Under the pieces are notes generated by a model that worked only from the letters and a program-made list of their open reading frames with translations, was not told where the DNA came from and searched no databases. A stretch of DNA of 64,000 nt from JAAYXS01 sp043820985. Lineage in GTDB: Bacteria > Planctomycetota > Phycisphaerae > UBA1845 > Fen-1342. Each line of letters opens with the position of its first letter. Position 1 is the stretch's first letter. Of this stretch, positions 8,550 through 15,814 are shown one piece after another. The stretch is from the NCBI GenBank assembly GCA_043820985.1, contig JBDRDH010000139.1:27721-91720 (forward strand), written 5' to 3'. A program made the translations under genes and the position numbers.

Positions 8550-11408
8550 TCACCCACCGATATCGAGTGGCACGCGTAGGACCGTATCTTCACTGGTGCG
8601 CTCCCGGAAGCGCAGATAGCCGACCGGCCGCAGGCCCTTGGGAGGGTCCTTGAGCTTCGCGCTGGTTGAATAACTAAGCTTCATGGGTACTGCCGGGACA
8701 AATCTGAGATCCGTACCGCCATTATATTTCACCGAGACCGGCACGGGCTCGGCGAAGAGTTGATCAAGCTGAACAGTTATCGGAGTCTCGCGTTTATCGT
8801 CGGCCACGGCGAAGCCGCCGTTGATGATGACCGTGAGTGAACCGGCGTCTGGCGTGTTGACGGTCCCGGTGTGGACACGGCCGTCAAAGGCTGACGAATA
8901 GATGGCTTCGCCGTCACTGTTCTCGACCCGGACGCCGATGTCGGTAGTGCGGGCGTAGTCTTCGGGGGCCATCTCCAGATATAGGCGCAGGCGATTGAAG
9001 CGTTCATCCAATTTGACAGAGTATTCGAGCACGTCGCTCAGCCCCTCGAAGTTGTCATCTTTCTCCTGGCGATAGCCCTCTATTTGACCGTCGGCGGTAA
9101 CACTTAAAGGTTGCTCCCACATATTGGTGACAGTCACCTCGCCAGATGGGCTAGATTCCCCGCCCGCGGTAATGCGCTCCGGAGCGGCGTGCAGGCCAAA
9201 GAACTGGACGGTCAAATCGTAAGGCCATTGCTTGTCCGGGCGATTGGCGTGGACGTCCACCTCCCAGACGCCGGGCGTGAGCTCATCGGTGAAGGTCCAT
9301 TCGATTTCACGGCGGCCGTTGTCAGTGTCCAGGCCGTGGCCCCGGCGACGGAACTGGGCCCCGCGCGGATCGTATATACGGTCGAAACTGGCGTGAGAAC
9401 TCTGGCCAGACGGAGCCGTAAGCAACAGCTTCATGGCCGAGGCCGCGGGGGGGACGGCTACGAAAAAACGCTGTGGATTCCACCCCTGGGCGGTTTGATC
9501 CTTGAAGACCCGCGTGTAATTGCCGTCGACGTTGAAGGTATAGGGCACGATGACGGTGTTGATCAGCCGAAATGCCACGCGGCCGTCGACCAGAGCCTCG
9601 ACCACCCCGACGTGCAAGCCTGGCTCAGTAAGTTGTCGGGCATCGTACTCGATGTAGACCCGAGCATTCTGCTCGCCGCGCAGGTAGAAAGTCTCCTGGG
9701 GGACACGACACCAGGGGGTTTGCGAGCGCAGTTCAAATTTACGCGTGAAGGCTGTACGTTCGGCAGCGTCGACCGCGGGGGCGAAGACCGGCGTAATGGT
9801 AAAGACCTGGCGTTCATCGGCGGGGAAAAAGGTGCTACGCCAATATGCCGTCCGCCCGCAGCCGCGATAGCCGTGCGGGCTGGGTGTTGAGATGTCATAG
9901 CTGATGATCGGATCATCCTGGGCGGCGACGACCAGACTGTTCAGCACCTCGGCCGCCTTGGGCATATTCGGTACGCCATAGCCCATGTCCAACGCGGTGG
10001 CGCCGGGAACGGGTGACGCGGACAAACCTAACGCGCGGCGCAGATCGCAGGCCCGCACCTGGGTGGCGGAATCCTGATGCAACTGGTGGCTGATTAGTAA
10101 TGCACATAATCCGGCGGCGTAGGGGCTGGCCATGCTGGTGCCGGACCAGAAATCGCCGCGCCGTACCCAGCGGGGGACGGTCGAGGTCGACCAGCCCGGC
10201 ACAGCCAGATCGGGCTTGTCCAGCTCGCCGCCGCGCGAACTAAAAACGGTCATGACGGCTTGGTCGAGGGTAAAGCCTGCCACGTCGCGGCCGGTGTCGG
10301 CGGCCATCAAGGCGGCGACGCAGATACATTCGGTGGCGGCCGATGGGGTGCCGACGGTAGACAAGCCCGGTCCCGAATTGCCGGCCGATGTACAGAACAC
10401 CAGATAAGGATTCTCGCGCAGCAACTCATCGACGAACTTGTCAATGTCGGAATGGCCTTCGATCTCGGACTCGACACCGTAGGACATATTGCAGACCACC
10501 TGGACGCCGTGCTCGCGGGCGTAGCGGGCGGCATACTCGAAGGCGCGCTTCATGCTTTCGGTGGTGCTGACTCCGCCAATAGCGTTCTGTCCGATCTTCA
10601 GGCTGATGATCTGGGCACCGGGTGCCACGCCATGAAAGTTATCCTGGTTGTTGATGCGGTAACCGGCGGCAATGCCGGCGACATGCGTGCCGTGGGCGCC
10701 GTCGTCAAAATGGATCACGACCTTGGACTGGCGCAGGAAGATATTGACCGCGAAGGTCAGGGGTACGATCTGTTTTTCGGGAGCCTCGCGCGCCAGGGTG
10801 AAAGTATCGTATTCCAGCCGATAGTTACGCAAGGGCTGTTCATCGGCAAAGCCGCGGTCCATATCCGTATCAACGTAGCAGACGGCCTGGTCGTCGCCGT
10901 CATCGGACAGCGCGGTGACCAGGATCGGGAACTTGTCATCAGTCGCGCCGTTATCATTGAGATCGGACTGATCGGAGTTGATGAACTTGCTTTCATCGAA
11001 AACCCCGAACCACCAGCGGCGCTGTGCGCCGGCGGGCGTGGCGGGCACCGGCGGAGCTTCATACTTGATCGGCACGCCGTCATCATCATATTCAACCAGT
11101 TGGCCATCGGCATCGAGACGAATCCAGTGCAACTCGATGTCGCCCTCGCCGGTGAAATCCTGGACATCAACCACCTTGACCGCGCCGTCGGGTGTATGTG
11201 TCAGGCCGGGGATGGCGGGATCGACGCCGGTATCGAGCACGGCGATGACGACGCCGTGGCCATTACTCAGAGGATGGGCACCGATGAACTCATCGACGCG
11301 GCAGGTTGAGAGAGACAACTGTGTCCAGCCGTAGTCACTGCCGGCCAGTCCCAGGCCGGTACAAAAGATGGTCACGATCGCCCAGGTTATACACTTGCGC
11401 ATTTGCAT
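8550..11408 (-). CDS. Secreted subtilisin-like protease, tripeptidyl-peptidase II type
   Basis: Serine protease of family S8, 952 residues, probably exported: residues 5-22 form a hydrophobic signal peptide ending near GLAGSD. The catalytic triad is visible as D59 in VIAVLDTGVDPA, His near 239 in DDGAHGTHVAGIAAG and Ser near 424 in SGTSMASPYAAGL. A long insert separates Asp and His, and the region after the catalytic domain is beta-rich, features of tripeptidyl-peptidase II and not of short secreted subtilisins. The stretch TPDGAVKVVDVQDFTGEGD just after the Asp motif also fits that group. It stands alone, with intergenic regions on both sides. TPPII normally removes tripeptides; whether this one is exo- or endopeptidase cannot be told from sequence. 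Confidence 0.88.
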   Translation of the reverse strand: MQMRKCITWAIVTIFCTGLGLAGSDYGWTQLSLSTCRVDEFIGAHPLSNGHGVVIAVLDTGVDPAIPGLTHTPDGAVKVVDVQDFTGEGDIELHWIRLDADGQLVEYDDDGVPIKYEAPPVPATPAGAQRRWWFGVFDESKFINSDQSDLNDNGATDDKFPILVTALSDDGDDQAVCYVDTDMDRGFADEQPLRNYRLEYDTFTLAREAPEKQIVPLTFAVNIFLRQSKVVIHFDDGAHGTHVAGIAAGYRINNQDNFHGVAPGAQIISLKIGQNAIGGVSTTESMKRAFEYAARYAREHGVQVVCNMSYGVESEIEGHSDIDKFVDELLRENPYLVFCTSAGNSGPGLSTVGTPSAATECICVAALMAADTGRDVAGFTLDQAVMTVFSSRGGELDKPDLAVPGWSTSTVPRWVRRGDFWSGTSMASPYAAGLCALLISHQLHQDSATQVRACDLRRALGLSASPVPGATALDMGYGVPNMPKAAEVLNSLVVAAQDDPIISYDISTPSPHGYRGCGRTAYWRSTFFPADERQVFTITPVFAPAVDAAERTAFTRKFELRSQTPWCRVPQETFYLRGEQNARVYIEYDARQLTEPGLHVGVVEALVDGRVAFRLINTVIVPYTFNVDGNYTRVFKDQTAQGWNPQRFFVAVPPAASAMKLLLTAPSGQSSHASFDRIYDPRGAQFRRRGHGLDTDNGRREIEWTFTDELTPGVWEVDVHANRPDKQWPYDLTVQFFGLHAAPERITAGGESSPSGEVTVTNMWEQPLSVTADGQIEGYRQEKDDNFEGLSDVLEYSVKLDERFNRLRLYLEMAPEDYARTTDIGVRVENSDGEAIYSSAFDGRVHTGTVNTPDAGSLTVIINGGFAVADDKRETPITVQLDQLFAEPVPVSVKYNGGTDLRFVPAVPMKLSYSTSAKLKDPPKGLRPVGYLRFRERTSEDTVLRVPLDIGG

Positions 11409-11596
11409 ACCTCCATCCGCGCCTCGTTTCAGCGTTTACGTCTTTAAGACTGTAACACCGAAGCCACCATGCGTAAATCGACTCCCGCTCAAATGAATAC
11501 CCTGTAAACAAGTAAGGTGGCCGGGTGAGTCAGCGGGAAATCGCGCATATCACCCTGATATTCTATTGAGAACATGTGAATTAGGTATAGTTATGC

Positions 11597-11624
11597 TTGA
11601 CAACAAGTCCATAGTAGACATACT
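11597..11624 (+). promoter_or_regulatory. Sigma-70-like promoter of the HARE-HTH-like gene
   Basis: TTGACA at 11597-11602 matches the -35 consensus exactly; CATACT at 11619-11624, 16 bases on, matches four of six -10 positions. It implies an untranslated leader of about 70 bases before the ATG at 11701. Confidence 0.5.
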
Positions 11625-11700
11625 GTCCAGACCTGTTGTCGGCCAGAGTGCGCGGTCGCCGGTCCGCACAACAAAAGTGGATTATACCAGGAGAGATATT

Positions 11701-12189
11701 ATGGCGAAGGCGAAACGGCGCAAGAAAGCCACTAGAAAGCCAGTCGCACGGAAGCGGGCGGCGCGGTCCGGCCGGGGTATGGGGAAGCCCGGTCGTCGGG
11801 CGCGCGCCAGTATTGATGTATTCGGGACACTCGCCGTGGCGCGCGATGAACTAATGGCCCAGCGCCAGACCCTCGACGCGCAGATATCCGCGCTGGACAA
11901 TGCCATGGCCACCATGGGCACCGGCCAGCCGAGCGGCACGGCGGCTCATTTGATGCTACACCGGGGCGGCGCCAGCGGCGGCGGGCGCCGAGCGGGCTCA
12001 TTGAAGGTATACATCAATAAAGTGATGACCGGTCACAAAGGGACCATGGCGGTCAAGGATATCGCGGCCGGAGTATTGCGGGCCGGCTATAAAACCAAGA
12101 ATAAAACCCTGGCCAAGAGCGTCGGGATCGCCCTGACCCAGATGCCCGAGGCGATCAGGGTGGGGCGCGGTCAGTTCAGGCTGAAATAG
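11701..12189 (+). CDS. Basic DNA-binding protein with HARE-HTH-like C-terminal domain
   Basis: 162-residue protein. The first 40 residues are Lys/Arg-rich (MAKAKRRKKATRKPVARKRA), like a histone tail. Then comes a coiled-coil-like stretch (LAVARDELMAQRQTLDAQISAL), and residues 100-162 form a compact helical domain (SLKVYINKVMTGHKGTMAVK ... GIALTQMPEAIRVGRGQFRL) resembling the HARE-HTH winged-helix family. A role in chromatin packing or transcription is inferred. The ATG at 11701 is chosen because AGGAGAG ends five bases before it; an earlier in-frame start at 11566 would include the predicted promoter. It sits alone ahead of tyrS. Confidence 0.75.
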   Translation: MAKAKRRKKATRKPVARKRAARSGRGMGKPGRRARASIDVFGTLAVARDELMAQRQTLDAQISALDNAMATMGTGQPSGTAAHLMLHRGGASGGGRRAGSLKVYINKVMTGHKGTMAVKDIAAGVLRAGYKTKNKTLAKSVGIALTQMPEAIRVGRGQFRLK

Positions 12190-12316
12190 GCCGGCGCCGA
12201 GAAGTTGCTTTCGTGGGCGGGCTCACCGGGAGTATGGTTGGTCCGCCCACTTTCCATAGCAGCGCGATTGATACCGCAAAGCAGTGTGTAGTTCTCGTAA
12301 TGCACCCATGTTCGGG

Positions 12317-12322
12317 TATAAT
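12317..12322 (+). promoter_or_regulatory. Consensus -10 box just upstream of tyrS
   Basis: A perfect TATAAT ends nine bases before the tyrS start codon at 12332. If used, transcription would begin only a few bases before the ATG, giving a nearly leaderless mRNA. No good -35 box is seen at 16-18 bases upstream, so an upstream promoter remains possible. Confidence 0.35.
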
Positions 12323-12331
12323 GCCACCGCC

Positions 12332-13621
12332 ATGAAGATTGATTTTCTCAAAGATCTCGAACAACGTGACCTGATTCACCAGATATCCACACCCGCGCTG
12401 GACGATTTGTTACAGCGCGAGCGGGTGACCGCTTACATTGGCTTTGATCCCACCGCCGACAGTCTACACGTTGGCAGTCTGCTGCAACTGGTACTTTTGA
12501 GGCGTTTCCAGTTGGCCGGGCACCGACCGATCGGTGTGGTGGGCGGCGGCACCGGCCTGATCGGAGATCCAAGTGGACGGGAATCCGAGCGTTGCCTGTT
12601 GACCCTCGAGCAACTGGATCACAATCGCGCCGGTATCCGGCGACAGATGGAACAATTTCTGGACTTTGACCCGGGCGACGCCTTGCTGATTGATAATACC
12701 GAATGGCTCTGCCGTCTGAACCTGGTTGAGTTCCTGCGCGATATTGGCAAGCATTTTTCAGTCAACCAGATGATCGCGCGCGACTCGGTCAGGAATCGCC
12801 TGGAAACACGGGAACAAGGGCTTTCATTCACCGAGTTCACATACATGTTGATGCAGGCGTATGACTTTCTGGAGTTGTACGACCGCTACGGCTGCCTGCT
12901 GCAAATGGGCGGCAGCGATCAGTGGGGCAACATTCTGTCCGGTTCCGACTTGATTCGCCGCCTGCGGAACGTGGAAACATACGGTCTGACCATCCCGCTG
13001 GTGGAGCGGGCCGACGGCAAGAAATTCGGCAAATCGGAAGAAGGGAACATCTGGCTGGACCCACAGCGCACCAGTCCGTACCAGTTTTACCAGTTCTGGA
13101 TGAATACGGAAGACACTGACGTGGTGCGTCATCTTAAGTCGTTCACCATGCTGCCAATGGCGGAGATCGCGGAAGCCGCGCAAGCCGTCAAGACCGCCCC
13201 CGAACAGCGCCAGGCCCAGGGCCGGCTGGCTGAGGAGGTCACGCGCCTGGTGCACGGCTCGGAAGCTTTGGCTCGAGCCCAAAAAACGACACGGGTTCTG
13301 TTCAGCAAGGGAGCCGATTATCACGAGTTGTCCGGGCAGGAACTGGCCGAGGCTTTTCATGGGGCACCCGCCAGTCAGTTGGCCCGCCAGGCGCTGGGCA
13401 CTTCGGCGGCGGGGCTGGTGGCCCTGTTGGTTGAGAGCAATCTATACCCTTCGCGCGGCCGGGCGCGCAAGGATGTGCCCGCTGGAGCAGTATCAGTGAA
13501 TAATGTCGCTATCCGCGATCCCGAATACACGCTCTCCGAGAATGATCTGCTCGCCGGCGACTTCATCATTTTGCGCAAGGGCAAGAAGCATTATCACGTG
13601 CTACGCGTGAATAACGAGTAA
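12332..13621 (+). CDS. tyrS: Tyrosyl-tRNA synthetase
   Basis: Class I aminoacyl-tRNA synthetase that charges tRNA-Tyr in the cytoplasm; 429 residues. The HIGH-type motif is HVGS (in ADSLHVGSLLQL), followed by GGGTGLIGDPSGR. The tyrosine-binding core includes LMQAYDFLELYDRYGCLLQMGGSDQWGNI, a TyrS signature (given here only in part: GGSDQWGNI). KFGKSEEGN is the KMSKS loop. The C-terminus from about 365 is an S4 RNA-binding domain (SRGRARKDVPAGAVSVN). The ATG at 12332 (MKIDFLKDLEQ) fits family starts; the earlier frame from 12284 adds unrelated sequence. Confidence 0.96.
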   Translation: MKIDFLKDLEQRDLIHQISTPALDDLLQRERVTAYIGFDPTADSLHVGSLLQLVLLRRFQLAGHRPIGVVGGGTGLIGDPSGRESERCLLTLEQLDHNRAGIRRQMEQFLDFDPGDALLIDNTEWLCRLNLVEFLRDIGKHFSVNQMIARDSVRNRLETREQGLSFTEFTYMLMQAYDFLELYDRYGCLLQMGGSDQWGNILSGSDLIRRLRNVETYGLTIPLVERADGKKFGKSEEGNIWLDPQRTSPYQFYQFWMNTEDTDVVRHLKSFTMLPMAEIAEAAQAVKTAPEQRQAQGRLAEEVTRLVHGSEALARAQKTTRVLFSKGADYHELSGQELAEAFHGAPASQLARQALGTSAAGLVALLVESNLYPSRGRARKDVPAGAVSVNNVAIRDPEYTLSENDLLAGDFIILRKGKKHYHVLRVNNE

Positions 13622-13656
13622 CTAGACGCATCAGCCGGCATTTCCACCCCACCACG

Positions 13657-14685
13657 GTGCGGCTCATGGCCCCGACCAGTAGAAATACAGCGTCCTCCGA
13701 GGCCTCCGGCGCCGCTGGTCGAAAACTGGCCGCCGCCCTGACGGCTCGAACGGAACTTATATCCGATCCGCAAATCACTGCTTACCGCGTATTAAATGCC
13801 GCCGCCGATGGGATCGCGGGGCTGGTGATCGAGAAGCTGGATCAGGTGCTGATCGTACAGTTGCACGAGGAGCGCCTGCGACTCTCGGAAGAGGATGTGC
13901 GGCGGTTGTGTGACCAGGCGCGTAGGCAGCTCAAGGCTACCGCCGTCTATCGCAAGGATTTCCCGAAAGATCGTACGACGACCCGTGAACGGCTGGAGCG
14001 ATTGCATACCGATGCGCAACCGTGGATTGGGAGCCCTAGTCCGGCCGAGTTGATTGTTCGCGAGCGTGATTTGCGGTTTATCGTGCGTCCCTATGATGGT
14101 TATTCCACCGGTCTGTTCCTCGAACAACGGAATAACCGGCAGCAGGTCCGCGCGTTGGCCAGCGGCCGGTGTGTTCTGAATACTTTTGCGTACACGTGCG
14201 GTTTTGCTGTCGCCGCGGCGTTGGGTGGAGCATCCGAGACCATCAGCGTCGATATATCCAGTAAAGCATTGGAGTGGGGCCGACGGAACTTTGCCGCCAA
14301 TGACCTGGACCTGGCTGGTCACGGCTTTGTGCGGGCGGATGTGTTCGATTATTTTCGGCGCGCCCGGCGTCGCGGACAAACCTTTGACGTGATCGTGCTC
14401 GATCCGCCGACGTTCGCGCGTACCAAGCGACCGCGACGGGTTTTCACACTGACCACTGATCTTGAACGGCTGATTACCAGTGCGATTGAACTGCTGATAC
14501 CTGGTGGGCATCTTTTGCTCTCCACCAACCACCGCCCCACGACACTCCATCGGCTACACGAAGTCGTGGTCAGCGTGGCCGGGAACCTGAACCGGCGAGA
14601 GGAAATCAGCGCGCCGCCACGTTTGCCGGTTGATTTCCAGGGCGATCGTGATTACGCCAAATCAATCCTGGCGCGCATCTATTAG
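13657..14685 (+). CDS. Class I SAM-dependent rRNA methyltransferase, RlmI-like
   Basis: 342-residue methyltransferase related to the 23S rRNA m5C methyltransferase RlmI. After about 40 residues comes the central domain (YRVLNAAADGIAGLVIEKLD), then the signature YSTGLFLEQRNNR, the SAM-binding motif VLNTFAYTCGFAVAAALGGA, the acidic SVDISSKALEW and the catalytic-type motif VLDPPTFAR. The N-terminal PUA domain of E. coli RlmI is absent or reduced. A second ATG at 13666 is an equally possible start. It follows tyrS on the same strand after 35 bases. The rRNA site is not predictable from sequence. Confidence 0.85.
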   Translation: MRLMAPTSRNTASSEASGAAGRKLAAALTARTELISDPQITAYRVLNAAADGIAGLVIEKLDQVLIVQLHEERLRLSEEDVRRLCDQARRQLKATAVYRKDFPKDRTTTRERLERLHTDAQPWIGSPSPAELIVRERDLRFIVRPYDGYSTGLFLEQRNNRQQVRALASGRCVLNTFAYTCGFAVAAALGGASETISVDISSKALEWGRRNFAANDLDLAGHGFVRADVFDYFRRARRRGQTFDVIVLDPPTFARTKRPRRVFTLTTDLERLITSAIELLIPGGHLLLSTNHRPTTLHRLHEVVVSVAGNLNRREEISAPPRLPVDFQGDRDYAKSILARIY

Positions 14686-14940
14686 TTTTTCTCCCGGGCG
14701 GGTGGCCAGGATGGGAATAGTCGCACTCAGCGGCAGGCAATTCCGGGCGAAACCGCCCCTGGAGATTGTCACCGAACTGGTCATAAGTGCCCCGCCAATC
14801 TTGACTCGGCAAGTAGCGCTAATTAAGTTGCGGCCACCTGGGTGGTCTCGGAATCAACGGCCGGCGATCCAGCCGGCGGCGAGAGCCAGGCACTATTACC
14901 GAACCACTCCGAGACGTGTCGTGGCGAACAAGGAGCTGCC

Positions 14941-15699
14941 ATGAGTACGACAGACTCCCACACCGTCCTGGCGATTGGGGCTCATCCAGGAACACTCGAA
15001 TTGCTATGTGGGGGAACGTTGATCCTGCTGCACCAGCGTGGCTGGCGGATTGTCATGGCCACCATGACACCTGGGAATCCCGCGCTGGATGCGCGGCCCG
15101 CGAAGAAGTTTGCGCAGGCTCAGATATCGGCTGCCAACCAGTCGGCACAACTCGTCGCCGGTGAATATCAGTGCCTCGAATCCGTCGATTTCATGATCTT
15201 CTTCAACGACGCGCCCTGCCGGCGTGTAACCGGGCTGGTCCGTGCCACGGCTCCAGATATCGTGCTGACACACTCCGCCGTGGATGGAGTGGCCGACAAC
15301 GAGGAAACCAGCCGCATCGTGCACCAGGCTTGTACCCACGCTCCGGATGCGGACTATGAGTCCGAGGGCTGGGCGCCAGGTTTGGCGCCTCTGCCGCGGG
15401 TACCAGCGTTGTACTATCTGGATCCCGCCGATGGTCGCGATTTTCTGGGCCGTCCGATACGTACGGCTCTGGTAGTCGATGTATCGGGGGTCGTCGAAAC
15501 GAAAGACAAAATGCTCGCCAAGTACGGGGAAGCGTACCACGGCACATTCAGGACACGTATGCGCGAGTTAGGGAGCCAGCGAGGCCGTGAGGCGGGCTGC
15601 TCATTCGGTGAAGGGCTGCGCCGACATACCGGTGAGGCCTTTCCGCGCCACGATCAGTTCGGGGATACACTGGATTCACTGCTTCATGCAATCTCCTGA
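14941..15699 (+). CDS. PIG-L deacetylase-fold protein with degraded metal site
   Basis: 252-residue protein of the PIG-L/LmbE fold, whose active members are zinc-dependent N-acetylglucosaminyl deacetylases. The family motif AHPDD(x)E is replaced by AHPGTLE (residues 14-20), so both aspartates, the catalytic base and a zinc ligand, are gone. The second metal motif, normally THxxxDxHPDH, reads THSAVDGVADN (110-120), losing its last two histidines. The rest of the fold is kept (LCGGTLILL, LVRATAPDIVLTH, PALYYLDPADG). It may be a non-catalytic binding protein. The ATG at 14941 is preceded by AAGGAG; earlier in-frame codons have no ribosome binding site. It lies about 115 bases before the VgrG gene. 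Confidence 0.8.
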   Translation: MSTTDSHTVLAIGAHPGTLELLCGGTLILLHQRGWRIVMATMTPGNPALDARPAKKFAQAQISAANQSAQLVAGEYQCLESVDFMIFFNDAPCRRVTGLVRATAPDIVLTHSAVDGVADNEETSRIVHQACTHAPDADYESEGWAPGLAPLPRVPALYYLDPADGRDFLGRPIRTALVVDVSGVVETKDKMLAKYGEAYHGTFRTRMRELGSQRGREAGCSFGEGLRRHTGEAFPRHDQFGDTLDSLLHAIS

Positions 15700-15814
15700 A
15701 CGCGACCGACCCGGTGACCGTGGGGACTTCCCGCCACACAGTCGGTGGAGTATTATGCGCATTCAATTGTGAGATGGGACGGACGATCCCGCGGCACAGC
15801 GGGTGGAGTGGCAG

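Noticed and set aside
10260..11309. 349-codon plus-strand open frame
   Set aside because: Antisense to the subtilisin gene, whose motifs are unambiguous on the minus strand.
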